Shown one piece after another: positions 1 to 8,661 of a stretch of DNA of 64,000 nucleotides. The position numbers and the translations under genes were made by a program. Source of the stretch: Virgisporangium ochraceum (GTDB lineage Bacteria; Actinomycetota; Actinomycetes; Mycobacteriales; Micromonosporaceae); contig NZ_BOPH01000026.1 of NCBI RefSeq assembly GCF_016863655.1, positions 1 to 64,000 of the forward strand, given 5' to 3'. The notes below the pieces were generated by a model that was not told the DNA's origin, made no database searches, and was given only the letters and a program-made list of their open reading frames with translations. Position 1 is the first letter of the stretch. The number at the start of each line of letters is the position of its first letter.

Positions 1-60
1 GCTGGTCCGGGCGGCGCTGGTCCGGGCGGCGCTGGTCCGGGCGGCGCTGGTCCGGGCAGC
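1..60 (+). repeat. Tandem 15-bp repeat (four copies), coding
   Basis: GCTGGTCCGGGCGGC is repeated four times, the last copy diverging at its end. It encodes (AGPGG)n at the visible start of the Pro-rich tail. Because it touches the window edge the array may be longer. Confidence 0.8.
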
Positions 61-2688
61 GCCCACCCGTCGGCGCCCCCGCCGCAGTGGCCCCCGGCCG
101 GCCCCCCGGCAGAGCAGGCACCACCCCCCGCGCGGTACGGCAGCCCACGCGACGCACCCGGGCAGCCCCCGACACCCGCCGGCCCCCCGACGGGCGGGCC
201 GCCCCCGATCATGTGGCCGGGTGAGTCGGCCGCTCCACAGTCGGGAGCGTGGGCCGCGGGGCCTCCCCAACCCAGTGCTCCCCCCACCGGCGCACCCCAG
301 ACCGGCGCACCCCAGACCGGCGCGCCCCAGGCGGGCGTGCCCCAGGCCGGCGCACCCCAGGCCGGCGCGCCCCAGACCGGTTCGCCCCAGGCCGGCGCGC
401 CTCAGGCGGGGGCGTGGCAGGCGGGGCCGCCGCAGCCTGGCGTCCAGCAGCCGGGAGCCTCGCAGGTGCCGCCGCAGTCCGCGTACCCGGCCGGCGGCCA
501 ACCCGGCACGTACCCGGCAGGCGGCCAACCCGGCACGTACCCGGCAGGTGCACAGCCCGCTGCTTACCCGGCCAACCCCCAGCCCGGCGCGCACCAGTCC
601 GGCGCCTCCCCGGCCGGCGGGCAGCCTGGCGGCTACCCCGCTGGGGCACAGCCCGGCCAGGCCGGCGGATACCCGAACCAGCAGGCCGGATACCCCAACC
701 AGCCGGCCAGCGCCCCACCGGCCAGCGCACCCCCCGCCAGCGCCCCACCGGCTCAATACCAGGCTGGCCCTCCCCCCGAGGCCCAGACCACCGCCCCACC
801 CGCGGTCCTCTGGCCCAACCCACACGCTCAACAGCCCGCCGCCCAACCTCCACACACCGACGGCGGACCGCCACGTGGGGTTTCGTACCCGTACCAGGCC
901 TTCCCCGCCGTGCCCGTCGACTCTCCGGAGGCGCAGCCCGCACCCGAGCCGCCACCGCGCCGGCGGAAGGGCAAGGCGGCCCTTCTCGCGCTCGTCGCGA
1001 TCGTCGTGCTCGCGTTGCTCGGGGGTGGCGGCTTCGTCGGGTACCGGTGGGTCAACGACGAGAGCCGGGACAAGGGCGGCAACGCCGCCGCGCCTGACGG
1101 GTGTGGCAGCGCCACCAAGCTGCGGCTCATCGCCGCGCCCGAGGTGGTGCCCGTGCTCGAGAGCGCGATCGACGCGGTCGCGCCCAAGGGTGGGAACACG
1201 TGCCCGGTCGTGTCGGTGACGGCGCAGCAGCCGGCCGAGACGTTGGCGCAGAAGGAACAGGCGCAGGCCTACGACGGGTGGGTGCCGTCGTCGACGGTGT
1301 GGCTGCGTCAGGGGGCCGCCGACAAGCTCGGCTTCGCCACCAGCGGTCAGATGCTGGCCCGCTCGCCGATCGTGGTCGCGATGCCCAAGCCGTTCGCGGA
1401 GAAGTTCGGGTGGCCGGCCAAGCAGCTCGCCTGGGCGGAGATCACCGCCCTGACTTACAGCCGTCAGATCCCGAAGTTCAGCATGCCCGACCCGCTCACC
1501 GACACCACCGGCATGCTCTCCACCCTCGCCGTGTACGCGGCGCTGCAGCGGCGCACCCCGGACCCGGGCATCGCCCAGCTCCAGGCCCTGACCCTGCGCA
1601 GCCGCCTCGCCGACCCGGCCGCCGACACCTCGGACCTGCTCAAGAAGATGGCCGGGCAGAACGCCCCCGACGAGGCGGTCAAGTCCATCGGCCTGTTCCC
1701 CACCACGGAGCAGAAGCTGTGGGCCTACGCCCGCGAGGCGCACGAGACCGAACTGGTGCCCAGCTACCAGCCCGACGCGCTGGCCGAGGCCGAGTATCCG
1801 CTCGCGCTGAGAGACGGCGCCAGCGCCGAGGCCAAGCAACAGGCGGAGAAGCTCGCCGGCTGGTTCGCCAGCCCGGAGGGCACCACGGCGCTGGCCAACC
1901 AGGGCTTCCGCGGCCCGCAGGGACGCGACGCCGGCAGCGCGCCGGCCGGCCCCGGCTTCGTCGCGAAGTACGCGCCGCCGTTCCAGCCGCCGCAGGACCC
2001 GGGGGTCGTGAAGACCCTCACCGCGCAGTGGGCGCAGTACAAGACGCTGCAGTTCAACGTGCTGGTGCTGGTCGACGCCTCCGGGTCGATGAACGAGCCG
2101 GTCACCGACCGGTCGGGCACCGTCACCACCAAGGCGGGCCTGCTGCAGAAGGCCGGCGTGCAGGCCGCGCAGCTGTTCGGTGAGGACACCGCCGTCGGCA
2201 TGTGGATGTTCGGCACCCCCAACGCGCAGAGCCCGCCGTACGTGGAGGTCGTGCCGTTCGGTCCCCTCGACCAGGATCTCAACGGGCAGCCGCGCCGCAA
2301 GCGGTTCACCGACGTGGCCACGGCCTACCAGGCGATGCCGGCCGCCGGCACCCCGCTGTTCGAGACGATCCTGCGGGCCAACGCCGACATGCAGAAGCGC
2401 TGGACCGCCGAGACGGTCAACCTGATCGTGGTGCTCACCGACGGCCACGACCGGGACACGCCGTACACGATGCCGAAGGCCCAGTTCCTGCAGAAGCTGC
2501 AGGCCGGCCGCGACCCGAAGAAGCCGCTGCCGATCCACAGCATCGCCTACGGCGGCGACGCCGACCTCGCGACGCTCACCGAGATCGCCAAGCTCACCGG
2601 CGGCGTCGCGGCCCCGTCGACCGATCCGGCCGATCTCGCGAGCGCGATGGCCAAGATCTTCCTGGCCGCACGGCAGGCCAAAAAGTAG
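1..2688 (+). CDS. Membrane-anchored solute-binding/VWA protein, 5' end outside window
   Basis: The frame is open to the left edge, so the true start lies upstream; 895 residues are visible. Residues 1-320 are Pro/Gly/Gln-rich low complexity with pentapeptide repeats. A single membrane segment follows at about 326-346 (hydrophobic Ala/Leu/Val after RRRKGK), then a periplasmic-binding-protein-like domain (about 360-650) and a C-terminal von Willebrand A domain from about 684 with the MIDAS motif DASGSM at 692-697. The topology predicts a cytoplasmic Pro-rich tail and extracellular SBP plus VWA domains. Fusions of an extracellular solute-binding domain to VWA are common in actinobacteria and are often annotated as substrate-binding and VWA proteins; the ligand is unknown. 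It ends against a strong hairpin terminator. Confidence 0.85.
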   Translation, partial: AGPGGAGPGGAGPGGAGPGSAHPSAPPPQWPPAGPPAEQAPPPARYGSPRDAPGQPPTPAGPPTGGPPPIMWPGESAAPQSGAWAAGPPQPSAPPTGAPQTGAPQTGAPQAGVPQAGAPQAGAPQTGSPQAGAPQAGAWQAGPPQPGVQQPGASQVPPQSAYPAGGQPGTYPAGGQPGTYPAGAQPAAYPANPQPGAHQSGASPAGGQPGGYPAGAQPGQAGGYPNQQAGYPNQPASAPPASAPPASAPPAQYQAGPPPEAQTTAPPAVLWPNPHAQQPAAQPPHTDGGPPRGVSYPYQAFPAVPVDSPEAQPAPEPPPRRRKGKAALLALVAIVVLALLGGGGFVGYRWVNDESRDKGGNAAAPDGCGSATKLRLIAAPEVVPVLESAIDAVAPKGGNTCPVVSVTAQQPAETLAQKEQAQAYDGWVPSSTVWLRQGAADKLGFATSGQMLARSPIVVAMPKPFAEKFGWPAKQLAWAEITALTYSRQIPKFSMPDPLTDTTGMLSTLAVYAALQRRTPDPGIAQLQALTLRSRLADPAADTSDLLKKMAGQNAPDEAVKSIGLFPTTEQKLWAYAREAHETELVPSYQPDALAEAEYPLALRDGASAEAKQQAEKLAGWFASPEGTTALANQGFRGPQGRDAGSAPAGPGFVAKYAPPFQPPQDPGVVKTLTAQWAQYKTLQFNVLVLVDASGSMNEPVTDRSGTVTTKAGLLQKAGVQAAQLFGEDTAVGMWMFGTPNAQSPPYVEVVPFGPLDQDLNGQPRRKRFTDVATAYQAMPAAGTPLFETILRANADMQKRWTAETVNLIVVLTDGHDRDTPYTMPKAQFLQKLQAGRDPKKPLPIHSIAYGGDADLATLTEIAKLTGGVAAPSTDPADLASAMAKIFLAARQAKK
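289..414 (+). repeat. Imperfect 15-bp coding repeats (PQ[TA]GA units)
   Basis: About eight copies of a 15-bp unit close to CCGGCGCACCCCAGA encode PQTGA/PQAGA pentapeptides in the Pro-rich cytoplasmic tail. The copies keep frame, so length change by slippage would not destroy the protein. Confidence 0.7.
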
Positions 2689-2736
2689 AAGCTTTGAGGG
2701 GACCGGCACCGGAAAGGCACGGTCCCCTCAAAGCTT
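2689..2736. terminator. Bidirectional hairpin terminator
   Basis: A perfect 17-bp inverted repeat (AAGCTTTGAGGGGACCG and its complement) with a 14-nt loop begins one base after the stop codon of the VWA gene. It lies between two convergent genes and can serve both. There is no U-tract on either side, as is usual in actinomycetes. Confidence 0.85.
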
Positions 2737-2761
2737 CGCGAATACGCGTTGTCGAACCCGG

Positions 2762-3604
2762 TCAGCCGTGCAGGCGCGGGACGTCCTCCAGCAACTGCTG
2801 CGTGTACTCGTGCTGCGGCCGGAAGATGACGTCCTCCGTCGGCCCGCTCTCCACCAGCTTGCCGTGCTGCATCACCAGGATCCGGTCGCTGACGTAGCAC
2901 GCCTGGCCGATGTCGTGGGTGATGAACAGGATCGTCAGGCCGGTGTCGGCGCGCAGGTCGGTGAGGACGTTCAGGATGTTCGCGCGCAGTGACGCGTCGA
3001 GCATCGAGGTCGCCTCGTCGGCGATGAGCAGCACCGGGCGCATCATCAGCGCCCGCGCGATCATCACCCGCTGCCGCTGGCCACCCGACAGCTGGTGCGG
3101 GTACTTGTCGAGCGAGTCCTTCTTCAGGCCGACCTGGTCGATCGCCGTCTTCATGCGGTCGTCGAGGCTCTCGCCCTTGAGGTCGAGCATCCCCTTCGAC
3201 CGCGACAGCAGCCGCCGCACCGTGAAGAACTGGTTAAACGCGCTGAACGGGTCCTGGAACACCGCCTGAACGTCGCGCCAGTAGGCGTGCAGCGCCCGTC
3301 CCTTGATCCGGCTGACGTCGGTGCCGTGGAGCTCGATGGTGCCCGAGGTCGGCGGCATGAGCCGCAGGATGAGGCGGGCCAGCGTCGACTTGCCGCTGCC
3401 GCTCTCACCCACGACCGTCGTGATCTCGCTGGACCGGATCTCGAACGACACGTCGTCGACCGCTTTGACGAGGCTCTTGTTGCGCCCGAAGTGCTTGCTG
3501 AGGTTGGTCGCCTTGAGGATGACGTCGCCGGGTGTCGGCGTCGCCCTCCGCTCGTCGGCCGGGTCGAGCTGCTCCGGCGGGTCGGACTTCGACAGGTCGG
3601 TCAC
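2762..3604 (-). CDS. Opp/Dpp-type ABC transporter ATP-binding protein (second ATPase)
   Basis: 280 residues; one of two nucleotide-binding subunits of a family-5 (oligopeptide/oligosaccharide) importer acting at the inner face of the membrane. Walker A GESGSGKST is at 66-74, followed by an LSGGQ signature, Walker B (LLIADEA) and the switch histidine (ITHD). I start at GTG because it overlaps the TGA of the upstream ATPase (GTGA), a normal coupling in this operon; the frame stays open further upstream but only as a shadow of the other ATPase. It is the last gene of the five-gene transport operon. DppF/OppF-like by order; the C-terminal oligopeptide-type extension is short. Confidence 0.9.
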   Translation of the reverse strand: MTDLSKSDPPEQLDPADERRATPTPGDVILKATNLSKHFGRNKSLVKAVDDVSFEIRSSEITTVVGESGSGKSTLARLILRLMPPTSGTIELHGTDVSRIKGRALHAYWRDVQAVFQDPFSAFNQFFTVRRLLSRSKGMLDLKGESLDDRMKTAIDQVGLKKDSLDKYPHQLSGGQRQRVMIARALMMRPVLLIADEATSMLDASLRANILNVLTDLRADTGLTILFITHDIGQACYVSDRILVMQHGKLVESGPTEDVIFRPQHEYTQQLLEDVPRLHG

Positions 3605-4641
3605 AGCTTCCCCTCCACCGGCTCGCCCGGGTGGTCCTTGGCCCACCAGCACGTCGCGTAGTGCCGCTCGTCGCCCACGATCGGCGGCTGCTCCGTGGTG
3701 CAGACGTCCATCGCGAGGCTGCACCGCGGGTGGAACCGGCACCCGGGCGGCGGGTCGGCGAGATCCGGCGGCGACCCCTTGATGCCGCTGATCCGCCGGG
3801 TGCGGACCTGCGGCTCGGGAACGAGCACCGAGTTGATCAGCGCGCCCGTGTACGGGTGCCGCGCCCGGTTGATGATCTGCTCGGTGGGGCCGGTCTCGTG
3901 GATCTGCCCGGCGTACATGATCGCCACCCGGTCGGCGACCCGCCGGAGCACCGGCAGGTCGTGGGTGACGAAGATGATGCCGCCGACCAGCTTCTTCGCC
4001 AGCATCTCCCGCATCAGCTCGGTGACGATCCGCTGGCTCGACACGTCGAGCGCCGAGGTCGGTTCGTCGGCGATGAGCAGCTTCGGGTTCAGCAGCGTCG
4101 ACAGCACGGTGACCACGCGCTGCTTCATGCCGCCGGAGAGCTGGTGCGGGTACGCGTCGAGCACCCGCTCGGGCAGGTCGAGCTGCGTGAACCGCTCGGC
4201 CGCCCGGCCCTTCGCGTCGCTCGCGCTGACCCGGCCCTCGTGCGCCCGCACGATGTTGACGGCGAAGTCGCCGACCCGTCCCGTGGGCGACAGCGAGTTC
4301 ATGGCGCCCTGCGGCAGCAGCGAGACGACCGTGCCCCGCCACGACCGCGGCGGCGCCTTGTCGGGCTCGAAGCTGAGCCGCTTGCCGGCGACGTCGAGCT
4401 CGCCCTCGAACACGTGCAACGGCGGCCGCGCGGTGAGCGACAGCACGGCGGCGAGCGTCGACTTGCCGCATCCGGACTCGCCCGCGATGCCGAGTACCTC
4501 GCCCTCGTTGACGTACAGCGACACGTCGTCGACGGCCATGGTGTCGGAGGTGCGGCCCACGTACCCGGCCCGCAACCCCCGGGCCGAGAGGAGGTGATCG
4601 GTGGTCACCACCTCGTCGATGCTCTTGACCTCTACGCTCAT
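3601..4641 (-). CDS. Opp/Dpp-type ABC transporter ATP-binding protein (first ATPase)
   Basis: 346 residues, DppD/OppD-like. Walker A GESGCGKST is at 54-62, the signature reads LSGGMKQRV, Walker B is LLIADEPTSALD and the H-loop VTHD. The C-terminus has the Cys-containing extension (GCRFHPRC...C...C) typical of oligopeptide-family ATPases. An in-frame ATG 42 nt upstream would overlap the permease gene; I chose the internal ATG seven bases after the permease stop because the family consensus begins there. It pairs with the ATPase downstream to form a heterodimer. Confidence 0.9.
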   Translation of the reverse strand: MSVEVKSIDEVVTTDHLLSARGLRAGYVGRTSDTMAVDDVSLYVNEGEVLGIAGESGCGKSTLAAVLSLTARPPLHVFEGELDVAGKRLSFEPDKAPPRSWRGTVVSLLPQGAMNSLSPTGRVGDFAVNIVRAHEGRVSASDAKGRAAERFTQLDLPERVLDAYPHQLSGGMKQRVVTVLSTLLNPKLLIADEPTSALDVSSQRIVTELMREMLAKKLVGGIIFVTHDLPVLRRVADRVAIMYAGQIHETGPTEQIINRARHPYTGALINSVLVPEPQVRTRRISGIKGSPPDLADPPPGCRFHPRCSLAMDVCTTEQPPIVGDERHYATCWWAKDHPGEPVEGKL

Positions 4642-4648
4642 ATGCTGC

Positions 4649-5635
4649 TCACGCTTCCGCCGTCCGATCGGTTCTGACTCCACTGACGACCGGCGCCGCG
4701 GGCGCCGCCGGGCCGACCGGCGCGGTGGCCGGCTGGTCCGCGTCGGCGACGGAGCCGCCGCCGCCCGCCGGCGGCGTGATCGGCCGCCGCTTGCGCAGCT
4801 TCGTCGAGCCGCGCCGCAACCGCGGGTTGAACACCTCGTCGAGGCTGCTCTGCATCATGAGCAGTGAGAACGCGATCAATGTGAGCAGCAGCGTCGGCGG
4901 GACGAACGCCCACCAGGCGCCGGTGCGCACCGCCTCCCAGGCCAGCGACCAGTGCAGCATCATGCCGAGCGACACGCCGTCGCTCGGGCCGAGGCCCAGC
5001 AGCGACAATGCGGCCTCGGCGAGGACCGCGCTGGAGACCTGGAGCACGAACGCCATCACGATGTAGCTGAGCATGTACGGAACGACGTCGAACACGATCA
5101 GGCTGACCGTGCGTGCGCCGCTCAGACGCGCGATGTCGAGATGCTCGCGTGCCCGCACGCTCGACGCCTGCGCCCGTACGGCCCGGGCCAGCCAGGTCCA
5201 CGCGGTGGCCGCGATGACGACCGCCACGCCGGTGGCCGACCGCGTCTGCAGCGCGATCGCGATGAGGATCAGCACCACGATCGGCGGGATGGTCAGCACG
5301 ACGTTGGTGACGCCCATGAGCAGTTCGTCGAGCCATCCGCCGCGGTAACCGGCGAGCGTGCCGATGACCACGCCGACGACCGTCGCGATGGCGCCCGCGA
5401 TCAGGCCGACGTACAGCGACGTGCGGGTGCCGTAGATCAGGTTGGTCCACACGTCGTGGCCGAGGTTGTCGGTGCCCAGCCACGCCTTGCTCGACGGCTC
5501 GTCGTAGAGACCGCCGACGACGTCGGTGGGCACCTTGTCGGTGAGAATGTACGGGCCCAGCACGCCGAAGAGCGTGATGAACGCCGCGATACCGAATGCC
5601 ACCCAGAACCTGGGGCCGAACCGGACGAGTCCCAC
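4649..5635 (-). CDS. ABC transporter permease, DppC/OppC type
   Basis: 328 residues, GTG start two bases after the stop of the upstream permease with GGGGAG in front. The N-terminal membrane segment is followed by an extracytoplasmic loop (DKVPTDVVGG...LGTDNLGHDVWT), the hallmark of the DppC family, and then about five more membrane helices with the EAA loop (LSGARTVSLIVFDVVPYML region). The C-terminal tail is long, Pro/Ala-rich and apparently cytoplasmic, which is unusual for the family. Forms the translocation channel with the DppB-like subunit. Confidence 0.9.
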   Translation of the reverse strand: MGLVRFGPRFWVAFGIAAFITLFGVLGPYILTDKVPTDVVGGLYDEPSSKAWLGTDNLGHDVWTNLIYGTRTSLYVGLIAGAIATVVGVVIGTLAGYRGGWLDELLMGVTNVVLTIPPIVVLILIAIALQTRSATGVAVVIAATAWTWLARAVRAQASSVRAREHLDIARLSGARTVSLIVFDVVPYMLSYIVMAFVLQVSSAVLAEAALSLLGLGPSDGVSLGMMLHWSLAWEAVRTGAWWAFVPPTLLLTLIAFSLLMMQSSLDEVFNPRLRRGSTKLRKRRPITPPAGGGGSVADADQPATAPVGPAAPAAPVVSGVRTDRTAEA

Positions 5636-5637
5636 GG

Positions 5638-6645
5638 CTACCGCTCCCCTCTGCCGGCGGCGCGGATGCGCGGGTCGATGAACCCGTACGCGATGTCGAC
5701 AAGGAAGTTCGCCACCAGTACTCCGACGGTAATCATCAACGCGATCGCAAAGAAGACCGGATAGTCGTTCTGGCGGATCGAACTGAACAGAAGTGTGCCA
5801 AGTCCGGGGTACGAGAACACGATCTCCGTGATCAACGCGCCGCCGGCGAGCGTGCCGACCGACAGCGCCAGACCCGTGACCTGCGGCAACATGCCGTTGC
5901 GGAAGATCTGCCGCACGATCTGCCGGTCGCGCAGGCCGAGACCCCGGCTGTAGTTCACGTAGTCGGAGTTCAGCTCGTAGATCACCATCGACCGCATGCC
6001 GACCGCCTGGCCGCCGATGAACACCAGCACCAGCGAGAGGAACGGCAACCAGTAGTGCTCCAGCGCGTCACTGATGAACGCGCCGCTGAACGACGGCGTG
6101 GTGCCGAACGAGTAGCCGCCGCTGGGCGGCAGCCACTGGAACTGCACCGCGCACACGTAGAGCAGGATGATCGCGAGGCAGTAGTACGGCATGCTCGACA
6201 CGAACAGCGAACCGAGGAACGCGCCGCGGTCGAGGTTGCCGCCCTTGTAGCCGGCCACCGCGCCGAGGATGTTGCCGACGATCCAGCCGATGAGGATCGC
6301 CGGCAGTTGCAGCGCGAGCGTCCACGGCAGGGCATCGCTGATCAACTGGGACACCGGGGTCGGGTACAGCGTGAAGGAGACCCCGAAGTCGCCCTTGGCC
6401 ATGTTGGAGATGTAGAGGGTGAACTGCTCCCACAACGGCTTGTCCAGGCCGAACGCCGCGGTGTAGGCCTCGTACACGCGGCGGAGTGACTCTCCCTCCG
6501 CCCCGCCCCGTCCCAGGGTGGCCACGATCGCGTCGATCGGGTTGCCCGGGATGAGGCGGGGCAGGAAGAAGTTCAGCACGATCGCGACGATGAAGGCGCC
6601 GATGAACCATGCTGTCTTGCGGAGCAGGTAGCGAGCGAGAGTCAC
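5638..6645 (-). CDS. ABC transporter permease, DppB/OppB type
   Basis: 335 residues with six predicted membrane helices. The N-terminus (VTLARYLLRKTAWF...) and the conserved LPRLIPGNP stretch are typical of DppB. The chosen GTG start shares one base with the TAG of the solute-binding gene (TAGTG); an alternative GTG/ATG 27 nt further upstream would overlap that gene more. EAA-loop region LGLRDRQIVRQIFRNGMLPQ precedes the final helices. Second gene of the operon. Confidence 0.88.
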   Translation of the reverse strand: MTLARYLLRKTAWFIGAFIVAIVLNFFLPRLIPGNPIDAIVATLGRGGAEGESLRRVYEAYTAAFGLDKPLWEQFTLYISNMAKGDFGVSFTLYPTPVSQLISDALPWTLALQLPAILIGWIVGNILGAVAGYKGGNLDRGAFLGSLFVSSMPYYCLAIILLYVCAVQFQWLPPSGGYSFGTTPSFSGAFISDALEHYWLPFLSLVLVFIGGQAVGMRSMVIYELNSDYVNYSRGLGLRDRQIVRQIFRNGMLPQVTGLALSVGTLAGGALITEIVFSYPGLGTLLFSSIRQNDYPVFFAIALMITVGVLVANFLVDIAYGFIDPRIRAAGRGER

Positions 6646-8393
6646 TACTTCGGGCTGATTTCGTAGAGCCACTGGATGCCGGCGCCACGGAACGTGGGCG
6701 GCGCCTTCGGGTTCTTCGCGTCCGGGAACCCGGTCCAGACCGTCTCGATGGCCTCGTAGAAGTCCAGCGGGCGGTACATCAGCGGGATCATCGGCGGTTC
6801 CGAGCGGTAGATCTTGTCGAGCTCCTTGATCGGAGCGACCTGCGCGTCACCGGTGGCCTTGGCGGCCGTGTCGAGCAGCGCGGCGACCCTGTCGTTGCTG
6901 TACCGGCCGTAGTTGTAGAACGACGACTGGCCGATCGGGTTGGTGCCGCGGATGTCGAGGACGTCGCGGTACCGCGCCCACGGGGTGCTCGGGTCGGTCG
7001 AGGCGCCGATGTAGAACAGCGCCATGTCGTAGTTGCCGTTCTGCACGGCCGGGGTCACCGTGTTGGCCTCGGGGAAGTTGACCTTGACATCGAGACCGAG
7101 GGCCTTGAAGTTCTCGACCACGATGTTGACCGCGGCCTGCCAGTCGGTCCAGCCGTTCGGCGTCTGCACCGTCCACGGGCCGAGGCGGGTGCCGTCACCC
7201 AGCGTGTAGATGCCGTCGCCGCCCTTCTTGGCGCCCAGCTCCTGCTCGAGGATCTGCTGCGCCTTGGAGACGTCGTACTTCCAGCCGTCGGCGCCCTTGA
7301 TCGCGCCCTCGTCCCAGAACTTCTTCTCGGCGTCGGACGGCAGGATCAGGCTGGCGTTCGCCGGCACCGAGTAGCGCGACATGGCGGTCTCGGCGATGCG
7401 GGCGTAGTCGATCGCGTGGGCCAGCGCCCGGCGCAGCTTGCCGTTGTTCAGACCCGGCTTGGTGGTGTTGATCGTCAGCATCGGCATACCACCGGGCAGG
7501 TGGTACGGCGTGTCGGTGAACCAGGTCTTGACGGGCAGCTTCTTCTCCTGCCACATCTTCCAGATCTCGGGCGTGAACTGCTGCATGATGTCGACCTCGC
7601 CGCGCTCGAAGGCGAGGTTGCCGGCCGCGTTGTCCTTGAAGATCGGGTGGACGATCTTCTTCGGGGCGGGCAGCTTGCCGCGCACGCCCTTGCCCCAGTA
7701 GTTGTCGTCACGCACGAACACCAGCTGCTGCGCGTTGTAGCTGTCGAGCTTGTACGGGCCGGAGCCGACCGGCTTGTCGTTCAGGAACTCGATGATGTTC
7801 GGGTTCTTCGACTCGTAGTCCTTCCACAGGTGCGACGGGAGGACGTAGGTCTTGCACAGGTTGGTCTTGGTCATACCCGGGTTGGTGCGCTCCGGGCTCA
7901 GCTTGAAGACGACGGTCTTGTCGTCCTTCTTCTCGACCGAGGCCAGGTACTCCCACGCCGACGACCAGTGCACGGTCTTGATCCGCTTGGCCAGCTCGAA
8001 GGTGTAGACGACGTCGTCGGCGACGACCGGCTTGCCGTCGTGCCACTTGGCGTCGGGCTGGAGGGCGACCTCGAACGTGGTGGCGTCGGTCTCGGTCAGC
8101 TTGGTGGCGAGAGCCGGCTTGAGGCTGCTGTCGAGCAGGTCGAACGCGAACAGGGTCTCGTACACGAGCTGCATCTGGTCACCGGCGGTGGTCCACGCGG
8201 CGGTGGGGCTCAGCGGGTTCCAGTTGGGCGGTGGGCCCCACTGGAAGCCGGCGATGAACAGCGTCTGCTGCCGCTCGGTGAGGGTCTCACCGCTGTCGTC
8301 GCCACAGGCGGCCAGCGCACTGGCGCCCGCGACGGCGGCGCCGACAGCGGCGGCGCCCTTGATGACCTGACGCCGTGTCGGGTGGTCGGACAT
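6645..8393 (-). CDS. Extracellular solute-binding protein family 5, Tat lipoprotein
   Basis: 582 residues. The N-terminus has a twin-arginine motif (RRQVIKG) and a lipobox ending ALAAC, so it should be exported folded and lipid-anchored outside the membrane. The body is a family-5 solute-binding protein (SBP_bac_5), the class that binds peptides, nickel or oligosaccharides such as cellobiose and mannobiose. It has a good Shine-Dalgarno (CCTGGAG, 6-7 nt spacing) and is the first gene of the transport operon. The shared operator with the adjacent beta-mannosidase makes a manno-oligosaccharide more likely than a peptide as ligand; that is inference. Confidence 0.9.
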   Translation of the reverse strand: MSDHPTRRQVIKGAAAVGAAVAGASALAACGDDSGETLTERQQTLFIAGFQWGPPPNWNPLSPTAAWTTAGDQMQLVYETLFAFDLLDSSLKPALATKLTETDATTFEVALQPDAKWHDGKPVVADDVVYTFELAKRIKTVHWSSAWEYLASVEKKDDKTVVFKLSPERTNPGMTKTNLCKTYVLPSHLWKDYESKNPNIIEFLNDKPVGSGPYKLDSYNAQQLVFVRDDNYWGKGVRGKLPAPKKIVHPIFKDNAAGNLAFERGEVDIMQQFTPEIWKMWQEKKLPVKTWFTDTPYHLPGGMPMLTINTTKPGLNNGKLRRALAHAIDYARIAETAMSRYSVPANASLILPSDAEKKFWDEGAIKGADGWKYDVSKAQQILEQELGAKKGGDGIYTLGDGTRLGPWTVQTPNGWTDWQAAVNIVVENFKALGLDVKVNFPEANTVTPAVQNGNYDMALFYIGASTDPSTPWARYRDVLDIRGTNPIGQSSFYNYGRYSNDRVAALLDTAAKATGDAQVAPIKELDKIYRSEPPMIPLMYRPLDFYEAIETVWTGFPDAKNPKAPPTFRGAGIQWLYEISPK

Positions 8394-8621
8394 GTCGTCT
8401 CCAGGGGTGTTCGGGGGTTACAGGGTTAGGCGGTGCTCAGGCGAAGCGGTGTGTTTCGGGGTGACGGAAGCAGCTGAAAACGCTGATCTGTTGCCGAGTG
8501 AAGCAACCTGAACGAACGTCGCGGGGGGCGCGGCGTCTCGCGAATGCGGGGGCTCGCATCGGGCTCCTACGGGGGTCCTGGAGATCGACTCGTAAGCGTT
8601 CTCGCGTCAGGCGTGTTACGG

Positions 8622-8650
8622 ATCACAGCACTGAACCGTTTAAGTGTCAA
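8622..8650 (-). promoter_or_regulatory. Probable sigma-70-type promoter of the ABC transport operon
   Basis: On the minus strand a perfect TTGACA -35 box (8645-8650) lies 17 nt from TGTGAT (8622-8627), a weak -10. It is about 230 nt upstream of the solute-binding protein start, giving a long leader in which I see no recognisable riboswitch. The spacer is occupied by the operator listed separately. Confidence 0.5.
8629..8646. promoter_or_regulatory. LacI-type operator, copy 1
   Basis: Minus-strand CACTTAAACGGTTCAGTG, an 18-bp dyad with 7 of 9 paired positions and a central CG, as in LacI/GalR-family operators. It fills the spacer between the -35 and -10 boxes of the transport operon. It matches copy 2 in front of the beta-mannosidase at 13 of 16 core positions. 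The regulator gene is not in the window. Confidence 0.55.
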
Positions 8651-8661
8651 GCACGGCCAGA

